Below are positions 30,972 to 39,213 of a stretch of DNA of 64,000 nt, piece by piece; position 1 is the first letter of the stretch; each line of letters starts with the position of its first letter. The stretch covers positions 1,017,226 through 1,081,225 of the forward strand of contig NZ_KE159646.1 of NCBI RefSeq assembly GCF_000403355.2. The letters run 5' to 3'. The notes under the pieces are model-generated. The model searched no databases, had not been told where the DNA came from, and saw nothing but the letters and a program-made list of their open reading frames with translations. A program made the position numbers and the translations under genes. The DNA is from Adlercreutzia caecimuris B7. GTDB lineage: Bacteria > Actinomycetota > Coriobacteriia > Coriobacteriales > Eggerthellaceae.

Positions 30972-31646
30972 TTACGCATTCCACAAATAACCGACACCGC
31001 GCACCGTTTCCAGGCGCTGGGCCAGCTCGGGGCCGAGCTTGGCGCGCACGCGACGCACGTGCACGTCCACCGTGCGGCTGCCGCCGTAGTAGTCGAAGCC
31101 CCACACGCGGCGCAGAAGGGCGTCGCGCGAGTAGGTGCGCCCGGGGTGTGTGACGAGGAAGGCCAGAAGCGCGTACTCCAGATAGGTGAGATCCACCGGC
31201 TCGCCGCCCACCTTCACCTGATAGGTGGCCAGATTCACCGTCATGTTGTCCACCGAGATATAGTCGGCCGACGAGCCCTCGTTGCCCGGCCACAAAAGCT
31301 GGCGAATGCGCTGGGTGCACTCGGCTGCCGAAGCCCCGTGCACCACGAAGTCGGCCTTGCAGGACACGGGCAGGCGGAACTCGGCCAGCTGGTCCTCGTT
31401 CACGATGACGAGCATGGCGCCCGAGCCCTCCTCGGCCAGCACCGATTCTGCCGATGCGAGCGTGCCCAAATGGTCGCCACGGGCCTCGTAGATGATCAGG
31501 TCGTGGGTCGGATGGGCCGCGAGCAGCTTCTTGAACTGCGCCGACGAACCCGCTGCCACATCCACGTCCAGCTTCGAGAGCACCTGCTGGAACTTGTGGG
31601 CGTTGTCCAGGCTGTCGGCGATGAAGATGACGGTCTTGCGCTGCAT
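30972..31646 (-). CDS. Orphan OmpR-family regulator, GlnR-like
   Basis: 224 aa. The receiver-like N-terminus has lost its phosphorylation site: the acceptor position is Glu (E54 in HDLIIYEARGD), only one acidic-pocket Asp remains (D11), and the conserved Lys is His (H103). The C-terminus is an intact OmpR/PhoB winged helix (LTYLEYALLAFLVTHPGRTY and the following RRVWGFDYYGGSRTVDVH). It starts 1 bp after the glnA stop. Actinobacterial GlnR is likewise a phosphorylation-independent OmpR-type nitrogen regulator, so a GlnR-like role is plausible but inferred. Confidence 0.82.
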   Translation of the reverse strand: MQRKTVIFIADSLDNAHKFQQVLSKLDVDVAAGSSAQFKKLLAAHPTHDLIIYEARGDHLGTLASAESVLAEEGSGAMLVIVNEDQLAEFRLPVSCKADFVVHGASAAECTQRIRQLLWPGNEGSSADYISVDNMTVNLATYQVKVGGEPVDLTYLEYALLAFLVTHPGRTYSRDALLRRVWGFDYYGGSRTVDVHVRRVRAKLGPELAQRLETVRGVGYLWNA

Positions 31647-31647
31647 G

Positions 31648-32991
31648 CTACAGCACCGCCAAATCGCGCTCGAGCTCCCAGGGGGTCACAATGCCCTGGT
31701 ACGCCTCCCATTCGGCGCGCTTGGCGCGCACCAGGTAACTATGGATATGCTCGCCAAGCACCTCGCGCATGAGCGTGCTTTCCGCAAACAGCTCCACCGC
31801 CTCGCCCAAACTCTCGGGCAAGGTGGCAATGCCGCGGGCGCGATGCTCATGGCGGCTGCAGCCCAAAGGCGCCGCATCGTCCACGGGCGCCATGAGCTCA
31901 AGACCCTCCTCGATACCCGCCAGGCCGGCGGCGAGCATGACGGCGAAGGCCAGATAGGGGTTGGCCGCCGGGTCGGGACTGCGCAGCTCCACGCGGCAAG
32001 CCGCCTCGCTGCGCGGACGATAACCCGGGATGCGCACGAGGGTCGCGCGGTTGCGGGCGCCCCAGCTGATGCAGGTGGGAGCCTCCCCTCCCGGGCGCAG
32101 ACGCTTGTAGGAGTTCACGTACTGGTTCGTGACCAGAGTGTACTCCGGAGCGTACTTCAAAAGACCGGCGATGTAGCTTTTCGCCGTGGCCGATAGGTTG
32201 TAGCCGGACGGATCGTTCTCGTCGAAGAACACGTTGTTGCCGTCCAGGTCGGTGAGGCTCTGGTGCACGTGCATGCCGTTGCCCGGCGCATCGGCCATGG
32301 GCTTGGGCATAAACGAGGCGTACACCCCGTGCTTCATGGCGATTTCCTTCACCACCTGCTTGTAGGTCATCACCGCGTCGGCCATGGAGAGCGCATCGGC
32401 CGAGCGCAGGTCTATCTCGTGCTGCGAGGGACCCTTCTCGTGGTGCGAGTACTCCACGGGAATGCCCATCTTCTCCAAGGTGAGCACCGTGTCGCGCCGC
32501 AAGTCGCTGGCCGAGTCGAGCGAGGTGAGATCGAAGTAGCTGCCCCGATCGAGCACCTCGGTGCCCTGGGCGTCCTCGAAGTAGAAGTACTCGAGCTCGG
32601 GCCCCACCACGAACGCATAGCCCATTTCGGCGGCCTTGCGCACCATACGGTCGAGCACAGAGCGCGGATCGCCCTCGTAGGGCGCTCCCTCCGGCGTGCG
32701 GATGTTGCATATCATACGGGCCACGGCGTTGGCCTGGGGACGCCACGGCAGCACCTGGAAGGTAGAGGGATCGGGGAAGGCCAGCATGTCCGACTCGCTT
32801 ACGGCCGAGAAGCCCTCGATGCAGCTGGCATCGAAGCCCATGCCGTTTTCGAAGGCGGCTTCCAACTCGCCGGGCACCACGGCGAAGGACTTCATGTTCC
32901 CCAGCACGTCGGTGAACCAGAAGCGCACGAAGTGCACATCCCGGCTCTCGATGGTCTTCAGCACGAAATCTTGCTCTGGGGTGGTTACCAC
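31648..32991 (-). CDS. glnA: Glutamine synthetase, type I
   Basis: 447 aa. It makes glutamine from glutamate, ammonia and ATP. Metal- and substrate-binding motifs include VVGPELEYFYFE, SHHEKGPSQHEIDLR, GNGMHVHQSL and SWGARNRATLVRIPGYR. The short length and absence of an NLYDLP-like tyrosine site match the GSI-alpha type, not controlled by adenylylation. Start GTG 32991 has GGAG 7 nt upstream. The regulator gene follows immediately. Confidence 0.95.
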   Translation of the reverse strand: MVTTPEQDFVLKTIESRDVHFVRFWFTDVLGNMKSFAVVPGELEAAFENGMGFDASCIEGFSAVSESDMLAFPDPSTFQVLPWRPQANAVARMICNIRTPEGAPYEGDPRSVLDRMVRKAAEMGYAFVVGPELEYFYFEDAQGTEVLDRGSYFDLTSLDSASDLRRDTVLTLEKMGIPVEYSHHEKGPSQHEIDLRSADALSMADAVMTYKQVVKEIAMKHGVYASFMPKPMADAPGNGMHVHQSLTDLDGNNVFFDENDPSGYNLSATAKSYIAGLLKYAPEYTLVTNQYVNSYKRLRPGGEAPTCISWGARNRATLVRIPGYRPRSEAACRVELRSPDPAANPYLAFAVMLAAGLAGIEEGLELMAPVDDAAPLGCSRHEHRARGIATLPESLGEAVELFAESTLMREVLGEHIHSYLVRAKRAEWEAYQGIVTPWELERDLAVL

Positions 32992-33026
32992 GTCACACTC
33001 CTCGCCGTCGTCGTTTATTCCGAATC

Positions 33027-33032
33027 ATTATA
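33027..33032 (-). promoter_or_regulatory. glnA -10 element
   Basis: Perfect TATAAT on the minus strand, about 36 bp before the glnA start, without a clear -35. This is what one would expect of an activator-dependent promoter. Confidence 0.5.
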
Positions 33033-33071
33033 GTTCGCGCCCCGCAGCACCCTCGCCCAAATTTACGAGAC

Positions 33072-33110
33072 TGCAAAAGAAAAGACCCGCCGCAGATGCG
33101 ACGGGTCTTC
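33072..33110 (-). terminator. rpmE terminator
   Basis: Stem AAGACCCG/CGGGTCTT extended by GC pairs, followed on the minus strand by TTTTCTTTTG. Lies between the rpmE stop and the glnA promoter. Confidence 0.85.
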
Positions 33111-33128
33111 GCATGCGAGAAGCAAGGC

Positions 33129-33611
33129 CTACTCGGCAGCCTCCACGGCCTCGGCGACCTCGCCCTCGGTCAGCTCCACGCCGGGAGCCTCCTCGGTCGT
33201 GGCCTCGGCAGCGGCGTCCTCCATGTTCTGAACGTCCTGCTCGGCCTCGGCACGGGCGGCCTCCTCGGCGGCCTTGGCGGCAAAGGCGGCGGCGCGCTCG
33301 GCCTTAGCGGCGGCCTTGGCCTCGCGCTCGGCCTTCTTGGCAGCCTCGCGCTCGGCGATCTGAGCGGCGCGCTCGGCCTTCTTGGCAGCCTCGCGCTCGG
33401 CGACGACGTCCTTGGCGGAGCCGAAGCGATCGGCAAAGCGCTGCACGCGGCCACCGGTATCGATCAACTTCTGGGTGCCGGTGTAGAAGGGATGGCACGC
33501 GTTGCAGATGTCGATCTTCAGCTCGGGCTTCGTGGAGCGGGTGGTGAAGGTGTTACCGCAGCTGCACTTCACAACGCAGTCCACGTACTCCGGATGAATG
33601 TCCTGCTTCAT
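33129..33611 (-). CDS. rpmE: 50S ribosomal protein L31 with long charged tail
   Basis: 160 aa, more than twice the usual 70 or so. Residues 1-75 are zinc-type bL31 with cysteines in [11 protein letters not shown] and [12 protein letters not shown]. The remaining 85 residues are low-complexity: a Lys/Arg/Glu/Ala helix with a repeated [10 protein letters not shown] unit (probably coiled coil), then an acidic Ala/Glu tail. Start ATG 33611 ([12 protein letters not shown]) has GGAG 6 nt upstream and matches the family; an upstream in-frame start would translate the leader hairpins. Confidence 0.93.
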   Translation of the reverse strand: MKQDIHPEYVDCVVKCSCGNTFTTRSTKPELKIDICNACHPFYTGTQKLIDTGGRVQRFADRFGSAKDVVAEREAAKKAERAAQIAEREAAKKAEREAKAAAKAERAAAFAAKAAEEAARAEAEQDVQNMEDAAAEATTEEAPGVELTEGEVAEAVEAAE

Positions 33612-33627
33612 GGGTTCTCCTATCTTC

Positions 33628-33694
33628 CCTTGGTTTCCGACCAAGGAGTCCGAATGCGGCTTGGTTTCCGACCAAGCCAGAGACAAGCTTGTCT
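33628..33694 (-). promoter_or_regulatory. rpmE leader with two near-identical hairpins and a palindrome
   Basis: Two hairpins with the same TTGGT...ACCAA stem and loop lie at 33628-33646 and 33659-33677, between promoter and ATG. A perfect 14-bp palindrome (AGACAAGCTTGTCT, 33681-33694) overlaps the expected transcription start. From memory, L31 autoregulatory leaders have been described in several lineages; this may be one. Confidence 0.65.
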
Positions 33695-33722
33695 ATATTA
33701 GCACCCCCTCCGTGCAATGCAA
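33695..33722 (-). promoter_or_regulatory. rpmE promoter
   Basis: Minus strand TTGCAT (33717-33722), 16-bp spacer, TAATAT (33695-33700). Confidence 0.6.
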
Positions 33723-33760
33723 GAAAAAAGACCCGCATTACACGGGTCTTTCAAGAATTG
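33719..33760 (-). terminator. Desulfoferrodoxin gene terminator
   Basis: Stem AAAGACCCG/CGGGTCTTT with a short loop, then TTTTTTCTTG on the minus strand. It abuts the rpmE promoter. Confidence 0.85.
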
Positions 33761-33777
33761 CCGGGGAGCGGCGCGTT

Positions 33778-34158
33778 CTACAGCTCCGTCACCCACAGGC
33801 CGTGCAGGTTGCAGTGCTCGTACACGCGCAGCGGTTTCTCGCCGGCGGGCACCACGAACTCGGCATGGGGAGCATCGGCCGGCGTCAGCGGCTTGATCTG
33901 GTAGCCCTTGTCGGTCACCAGGCAGATGAACTGGATCCAGTGCTCCTCGGTCATGGGATGGTCCACGCTGCCCACGTTCACGACCACCTTATCGCCGTCC
34001 ACCTCGACGGCGGGCACGTGCTTCTCCAGGGCGGCGTCCTGGGAGTCGGCCACCAGCTCCACCATCTTCTCGCCGCAGCACACCAGCGGCACCCCGGCAT
34101 CGAACACCTTCACGGCAATATTGCCGCAGTGCATGCATTTGAAGAACTTCACGTCCAT
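33778..34158 (-). CDS. Desulfoferrodoxin (superoxide reductase)
   Basis: 126 aa two-iron protein that reduces superoxide without making oxygen, typical of anaerobes. The N-terminal rubredoxin-like FeS4 site has cysteines in FKCMHCGNI and LVCCGEKM. The catalytic Fe(His)4(Cys) site uses His of EKHVPAVE and HPMTEEHWI and the CNLHGLW motif. Start ATG 34158 (MDVKFFKCMHC) has GAGGTG upstream. It appears monocistronic, with a TACAAT -10 candidate at 34234-34239. Confidence 0.95.
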   Translation of the reverse strand: MDVKFFKCMHCGNIAVKVFDAGVPLVCCGEKMVELVADSQDAALEKHVPAVEVDGDKVVVNVGSVDHPMTEEHWIQFICLVTDKGYQIKPLTPADAPHAEFVVPAGEKPLRVYEHCNLHGLWVTEL

Positions 34159-34356
34159 ATCGCACCTCGCATTTCTCATTGTCGTTCTCGCAAAGGCCGT
34201 GGTACCCGTCGGGCTATTCCACAGCCGTCGACCATTGTACGGGAAGCTGTCGCCGTACCCTCAAGAGCCACATAATCGACAACGGGACGTAACGAAGGCA
34301 CATCCCGCCCGCGGGGCGCAACATACGGGGCGCCGTTGGGGCCGTGCGAGAAATCG

Positions 34357-35226
34357 CTAGGAAGGATCCTCGGGAGACGCAGGTTCGAGCGGCTCGGGAG
34401 GGCGGACAAAGCGGCGCGGACCTTCTTGGGGCAACTTGCGTTTCGCGGCGTACACCAGCATGGCGACGCCCGCAATGACGAGCGGAGCCGACAGCACCTG
34501 GCCCATGGTCAGCCAGCCGCCCCACAAGTAGCCCAGCTGCGCATCGGGCTCGCGCACGAATTCGATGAGGAAGCGGAACACGCCGTAGAGCAGCAGGAAC
34601 GCGCCGACGAACGTGCCACGGGGGCGCGGGGGCATCTTTCGCGACAGAGCGAACAGCACGCAGAAGATGACCAGGCCCTCGAGCACCGCCTCGTAAAGCT
34701 GGCTCGGGTGGCGCGGCATCATACCGGCAGCCCCGCCGAACACCACGCCGATGGGCCAGTCGGTCGGCGCCCCCCACAGCTCTCCGTTCACGAAATTGGC
34801 GCAACGGCCGAAGAACAGCCCCAACGGCGCGGCAATAGCGCCCAGGTCGGCCAGCGTGAGAAATGGGATCTCCGTGAGGCGCGCGGCTACCGCCCCTCCG
34901 GCGAGCAAGCCCGCAAGCCCCCCGTGAAAGCTCATGCCACCCTGGTTGAAGGCGAAGATCTCGAGCGGATGGGCGAAGTAGTAGCCGTCGCCGTAGAAGA
35001 GCACGTAACCTGCGCGCGCGCCGAGCACCACGCCGATAATGGCGCACACCATAAGCGTGAGCAAGTCGTCCTCGGTCATGCCAAGCCGCCAGCGCTTCGC
35101 GACGCGGTAGATGACGAAGGCGGCCAGGGCGAAGCCGAGCACGTAGGCCAACCCATACCAGCGCACGACAAGCGGCCCCAGCGAGAAGGCGACAGGATCG
35201 AGGTTTTGGTAGATTTCGTTCAGCAT
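34357..35226 (-). CDS. lgt: Prolipoprotein diacylglyceryl transferase
   Basis: 289 aa membrane enzyme that attaches diacylglycerol to the lipobox cysteine of prelipoproteins. The catalytic loop GGMSFHGGLAGLL, the signature GRCANFVNGELWG and PSQLYEAVLEG are all present, with about seven membrane helices. The ATG at 35226 overlaps the stop of the zinc-ribbon gene as TAATG. The C-terminus is a short basic and proline-rich tail. Confidence 0.96.
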   Translation of the reverse strand: MLNEIYQNLDPVAFSLGPLVVRWYGLAYVLGFALAAFVIYRVAKRWRLGMTEDDLLTLMVCAIIGVVLGARAGYVLFYGDGYYFAHPLEIFAFNQGGMSFHGGLAGLLAGGAVAARLTEIPFLTLADLGAIAAPLGLFFGRCANFVNGELWGAPTDWPIGVVFGGAAGMMPRHPSQLYEAVLEGLVIFCVLFALSRKMPPRPRGTFVGAFLLLYGVFRFLIEFVREPDAQLGYLWGGWLTMGQVLSAPLVIAGVAMLVYAAKRKLPQEGPRRFVRPPEPLEPASPEDPS

Positions 35227-35465
35227 TACAGATTCCCCTCGTGAGCGCCCATGCCGGCGCCCAACTCGATAGCGGCGAACTGGACTTCCTCGCGCAGCGC
35301 GGCGGGAATGGGCTGCATCGCCGAGATACGGACGGCGCAATGGGGGCACGTGAGCGTAAAGAGCGCCAGGTCGGGGCGAAGCACCATCATAGAGTCATAG
35401 GCGCGCACATCCATATCCGAAGCGCCGCACGCCGGACAGGTCAGGGTCGATCTCACCGCGCTCAC
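35226..35465 (-). CDS. Small zinc-ribbon protein
   Basis: 79 aa. Two CxxC pairs (CPACG at the N-terminus and CPHCA in the middle) suggest one zinc site. The rest has no recognised domain. It is coupled to lgt by a TAATG overlap, but a functional connection is unclear. Confidence 0.65.
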   Translation of the reverse strand: MSAVRSTLTCPACGASDMDVRAYDSMMVLRPDLALFTLTCPHCAVRISAMQPIPAALREEVQFAAIELGAGMGAHEGNL

Positions 35466-35564
35466 CGCCTTTCCCTCCGATCGCGCCGATTTCTTCCATT
35501 GTAACAGAGCCGGCAGCGCCGGCAGCGGAACCGCAACGCGCCTGCGACGACGCAGCGCCGAGCG

Positions 35565-35858
35565 CTACAGGATGAAGCGGTTGCGGCCGCTGAACTTCTC
35601 GCGGCCGTTCGGCGCATTCGGGTCGATGTCGGGGCCGTGCACGAGGAAGTGTTCGCAGAAACGGCACACCTGCTTGACGGCGGCCTCGTAGTTGCGCTTC
35701 GGGTTCAAGAGCACGCCGAAGTCCTCGCACACCACGTGAGTCGGCCGATGGCAGGCGGCGTAGTGGCAATCGGCCGGACATGGCTCGCCGGACACGTTGT
35801 GCGGGCAGCGGCCCTGCATCTCATCGTCGCATCCGCGACGGCTCCAACAGCCTTCCAT
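35565..35858 (-). CDS. Cysteine-rich protein of unknown function
   Basis: 97 aa with about nine cysteines, spread through CWSRRGCDDEM, RCPHNVSGEPCPADC, YAACHRPTHVVCEDF and QVCRFCEHFL. The pattern suggests metal or Fe-S binding. Start ATG 35858 has GAGAGG 8 nt upstream; it is preferred over an earlier in-frame ATG that lies in the upstream terminator. I do not recognise the family. Confidence 0.65.
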   Translation of the reverse strand: MEGCWSRRGCDDEMQGRCPHNVSGEPCPADCHYAACHRPTHVVCEDFGVLLNPKRNYEAAVKQVCRFCEHFLVHGPDIDPNAPNGREKFSGRNRFIL

Positions 35859-35873
35859 TCGCCAGCCTCTCTC

Positions 35874-35902
35874 GTAAAAAAGCGGGCCCCGCAGAGCCCG
35901 CT
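35874..35902 (-). terminator. Terminator of the NFU scaffold gene
   Basis: Stem AGCGGGC/GCCCGCT followed by seven T on the minus strand. Confidence 0.85.
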
Positions 35903-35924
35903 CGCTTCTCATTGTCGTTGCCGC

Positions 35925-36155
35925 CTAGGCAGCCGGCACCACGCTCGTCACACCGGGCACGCGCTCCTTCAGAATGCGCTCCACGCCGTTGGCCAGCGTC
36001 ATCTGGGACATGGGGCAGCCCTTGCAGGCACCCTGCAGCTCCACGGTGACCACGCCGTCCTCGGATACGTCCACCAGCTGCACATCGCCGCCATCGGCCT
36101 GCAGGCTCGGGCGGATCAGTTCCAGCACGGCAGCCACATCGGACTTCTCAACCAT
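35925..36155 (-). CDS. NifU C-terminal (NFU) domain Fe-S scaffold
   Basis: 76 aa single NFU domain. The cluster-binding CxxC lies in LQGACKGCPMSQMTL, after LQADGGDVQLVDV. It should carry Fe-S clusters to apo-proteins. No other Fe-S assembly gene is adjacent. ATG 36155 has AAGGAAG upstream. Confidence 0.93.
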   Translation of the reverse strand: MVEKSDVAAVLELIRPSLQADGGDVQLVDVSEDGVVTVELQGACKGCPMSQMTLANGVERILKERVPGVTSVVPAA

Positions 36156-36209
36156 AACACACTTCCTTTCAAGAAGCAGCTCGCAAATCCTCGGGCATCA
36201 TAGCACAGC

Positions 36210-37724
36210 CTAGGCGGCGGAAATCCAGTCTTGGCCGATAATCACGAGAACGTCGGTGTTGAAGCTGTAGAAGTCGCCGCCGTTCACCACGCGCCCAGCC
36301 GACAGGTCGCTCACCACGGCTTTGGCGGCCAGCTCGTTCTCCTCGCCGCGGTAGATGACGAGCGTCTCGGGGTAGGCGGTGCCGTCGTCCACGTTGCCGA
36401 CGCCCTCCACCGCATAGCCGTCCGTGGTCAGAAGCTCGCCGCAGCGGGCCGCCGCTCCCTGGATGCCCGAGCCGTTGCGCACCTCCACGCTCACCGTCGC
36501 CCGATCCATGTTGGCCACGTTGCCCTCGGCGCTCTCGGGAGCGTTGCCGGCGCGGACCGCCTCCATCATGCTCTCCAGCTCCTCGCCGAACACCTCGTAG
36601 GAGAGCGCACCGTCGGTCTCGGCCAGACGCCCCGGCACCACCGACGCGTACACTGTCGCCTCGGCAAGGGGGCGCAGAGCATCCCCCAGGGCGATGAGCT
36701 GAGCGCTCGACCAGTCGGTGCTCACCGCCGAGGCGCCGTCGCCGATGATGCTCGCAAAGCTCAGGCCCTCCCCCGACGTGGCGCGCCCGGCCAAGTTAAC
36801 CGTGAAGGCCGCGCGGTTCTTGGCCTGAGCCTCCAACCCATCGGCGAAGTTCGAGGCGCGCAGCAGCGTAAGAGCCTGATCAGCGTCGAGGACCTGCTCT
36901 CCCGCCTTGATGACCTGGATGCCAGCCCGCGGGTCGTCCACTTCCTCGGAAACAAGCACCGGCACGCCGCCCGCCAAATCGACCAGACGCGCCAGGCCGT
37001 CCGCATCGGTGCGGGCAAAATGCGCGATCTCCACACCGAGAAGCTCCTCCACCTGGTCGATCAGCTCGGCATCGCCGCCCACGGCACGGGCGTCGCTCAA
37101 GGGGTGCACTTGCCCGTCGGACAGCGATACCATGATTTGCGGAGGCACCGATACGAAGGTGAGCACGCGCGCCGCCTCGTCGATGCGCACGACGAGATAG
37201 GCCTCCCCTGCCGCCGCATCCGGCTCGACCGCGGTGCCGAGCGATGCCGTGCACAGCGCGTAGTACGGCTCGCCCTCAGCAGGCGCGGTCAGGGCGTCCT
37301 TCGCATTGGAGTCACCGAGCGAGAGCTGGGAGTCGGAGAAGAAGAAGTAGGCCGACACCCCCGCGAAGACCGCTACGGCCACCACGGCCACGGCGATGAC
37401 GACGCCTGCCGCCAATCGCCGCTTGCGCGCTTGGGACTGGATCTGCTCCACATAGCCGCGGCGGCTGGTGCGACGGGCGAAGTCGGCGTCGCTCTCGCCG
37501 CTCGTGGCCTGGGGATCCACCTGATCGACATAGCCGCGCGTCGCTCGCCGCGAGCGACGCCCATCGGAAAAGTCGACCTTCGAGGTGCCGGCATCGGGGC
37601 GCCCCGCGGCGTGACGGCCCCGCGAGGCCGAACGCTCCACATGGGAGCCGATCATGGAGTCGCTCATGCGACGCGAGGTGCGTTTGGTCTGGGAGGCGGA
37701 GAACCCCTTCTTGCGAAAACCCAT
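36210..37724 (-). CDS. LytR-CpsA-Psr family protein with degenerate active site and LytR_C domain
   Basis: 504 aa. It has a basic cytoplasmic tail of about 100 residues with two RGYV(D/E)Q repeats (around 63 and 90), a single membrane helix at about 103-128, an LCP-like domain at about 150-310 and a LytR_C domain near 405-500 (SVEVRNGSGIQGAAARCGEL). LCP enzymes attach polymers to peptidoglycan and need an R-S-D-T motif and the arginine of SIPRD. Here these read as unrelated sequence (VSVPPQIMVS at the second site), and the later R-x-R region (LTLLRASNFADGLEAQAKN) has also lost charged residues. Probably a non-enzymatic LCP relative. It follows murA after 9 bp. Confidence 0.82.
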   Translation of the reverse strand: MGFRKKGFSASQTKRTSRRMSDSMIGSHVERSASRGRHAAGRPDAGTSKVDFSDGRRSRRATRGYVDQVDPQATSGESDADFARRTSRRGYVEQIQSQARKRRLAAGVVIAVAVVAVAVFAGVSAYFFFSDSQLSLGDSNAKDALTAPAEGEPYYALCTASLGTAVEPDAAAGEAYLVVRIDEAARVLTFVSVPPQIMVSLSDGQVHPLSDARAVGGDAELIDQVEELLGVEIAHFARTDADGLARLVDLAGGVPVLVSEEVDDPRAGIQVIKAGEQVLDADQALTLLRASNFADGLEAQAKNRAAFTVNLAGRATSGEGLSFASIIGDGASAVSTDWSSAQLIALGDALRPLAEATVYASVVPGRLAETDGALSYEVFGEELESMMEAVRAGNAPESAEGNVANMDRATVSVEVRNGSGIQGAAARCGELLTTDGYAVEGVGNVDDGTAYPETLVIYRGEENELAAKAVVSDLSAGRVVNGGDFYSFNTDVLVIIGQDWISAA

Positions 37725-37733
37725 GGAGCTCCC

Positions 37734-39017
37734 CTAGCAATCGACGTCGTCTGCGGCCACGCGACGGATATCCGCCCCGAGCGAGGCAAGCTTGCCCACA
37801 TAGTCCTCGTAGCCGCGGTCGATATGCTCCAAGTGGTGCACCCGGGTCTCTCCGTCGGCCACGATGCCCGCGAGCACGAGAGCGGCACCGGCGCGAAGAT
37901 CGGTGGAAGACACCGGGGCGCCCTCCAGCTCTTCCACGCCGCGTACGATGGCATGGTGCTCGTCCAGAATCACATCGGCGCCCATGCGCATGAGCTCGGC
38001 AGCGAACATGAAGCGGTTCTCGAACACGTTCTCGGTGATAACCGACACATCGTCGGCCAGGGCCGCCAGCAGCATGAACTGGGCCTGCAGGTCGGTGGGG
38101 AACCCGGGATGCGGCAGCGTTTGGATGTCCACCGCGTGCAACGGGCCCGTGCGCGTAACGCGCACCCAGTCCTCACCGCACTCCACCGCACAGCCCATGG
38201 CCCGCAGCTTCATGATGGCCATGCGCAAGAAGGCCGGATCGATACCGTGCACCGTAACGGGGCCGCCGGTAAGCGCGCCGCCCACCAGGAACGTGCCCGC
38301 CTCGATGCGATCGCCCACGCAGGTGTGATCGCAGGGGTGCAGACAAGCCAGCGGCACGCCCTCAACCTCGATGAGCGACGTGCCCGCGCCGGACACCTTC
38401 GCACCCATGGCGTTCAGCATGTTCGCCAAGTCCTCGATCTCCGGCTCGCAGGCGGCATTCTCGATGGCCGTGTGGCCCTCGGCGGTCACCGCAGCCATAA
38501 GCATGTTCTCGGTGGCGCCCACCGAGGGGAACTCCAGGTACACATGGGCGCCGTGCAGTCCATCGGGCGTCGTAGCATGCAGCACCCCGTGATCCACGTC
38601 GAAGCGCACGCCCAGAGCCTCCAGGCCCACCAGGTGCATGTCGATCTTGCGGGCGCCGATCTGACAGCCGCCGGGCATGGCCACCCGCGCCTCGCCGAAT
38701 CGCCCGATAAGCGGGCCGAGCACGGAAATGGACGCGCGCATCTTCGAGACGAGCTCGTAGGGAGTCTCGCACGAATCGACGGATGCGGTATCGATGGTAA
38801 GCGTGTGCCCCTCGCGCGCGACCGCGGCCCCGAGGCGATCGAGCACCTCGCCCATGATCTCGATATCGGAGATGACGGGCACGTTGCGAATCGTGGAGAC
38901 GCCCTGGCCGAGCAACGAGGCGGCCATGAGCTTGAGGGCCGAGTTCTTGGCGCCGGCCACGGTCACGTCACCGGAAAGGGTATGGTTGCCCTGAACGATA
39001 ATGACTTCCTGGTTCAT
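37734..39017 (-). CDS. murA: UDP-N-acetylglucosamine 1-carboxyvinyltransferase
   Basis: 427 aa first committed enzyme of peptidoglycan precursor synthesis. Typical features are the N-terminal GNHTLSGDVTVAGAKNSALK and the active-site cysteine in MPGGCQIGARKID, the fosfomycin target position, with Cys retained. The start at 39017 follows AAAAGGACT. It has its own promoter region and leads into the LCP-like gene. Confidence 0.97.
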   Translation of the reverse strand: MNQEVIIVQGNHTLSGDVTVAGAKNSALKLMAASLLGQGVSTIRNVPVISDIEIMGEVLDRLGAAVAREGHTLTIDTASVDSCETPYELVSKMRASISVLGPLIGRFGEARVAMPGGCQIGARKIDMHLVGLEALGVRFDVDHGVLHATTPDGLHGAHVYLEFPSVGATENMLMAAVTAEGHTAIENAACEPEIEDLANMLNAMGAKVSGAGTSLIEVEGVPLACLHPCDHTCVGDRIEAGTFLVGGALTGGPVTVHGIDPAFLRMAIMKLRAMGCAVECGEDWVRVTRTGPLHAVDIQTLPHPGFPTDLQAQFMLLAALADDVSVITENVFENRFMFAAELMRMGADVILDEHHAIVRGVEELEGAPVSSTDLRAGAALVLAGIVADGETRVHHLEHIDRGYEDYVGKLASLGADIRRVAADDVDC

Positions 39018-39085
39018 TTCTAGTCCTTTTGACGGAACGCGGGGAGCGCTCCTCAGTCATGCCATATGTTCCTATAAGTCTCATC

Positions 39086-39120
39086 ATTATAGAAAAAAAG
39101 CCGCGCACAGGCACGGCCTT
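39086..39120 (-). promoter_or_regulatory. Hairpin with T-run merging into a murA -10 element
   Basis: On the minus strand a GCCGTG/GCGCGGC-type stem is followed by TTTTTTTC and immediately by TATAAT (39086-39091), about 70 bp before murA. Terminator and promoter appear to share bases. The tsf terminator lies only 40 bp upstream, so a second terminator here is puzzling. Confidence 0.5.
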
Positions 39121-39158
39121 TCATGAGGTTTGCAGAACGGATCGGTAACGCGCGGCGC

Positions 39159-39187
39159 AAAAAAGGACGCCCCTTCAAGGGGCGTCC
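39159..39187 (-). terminator. tsf terminator
   Basis: Perfect 11-bp stem (39065+100 region: 39165-39175 with 39177-39187) followed by TTTTTTG on the minus strand. Confidence 0.88.
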
Positions 39188-39213
39188 ACAAAATACGATA
39201 TGTCGCCGGCTGG

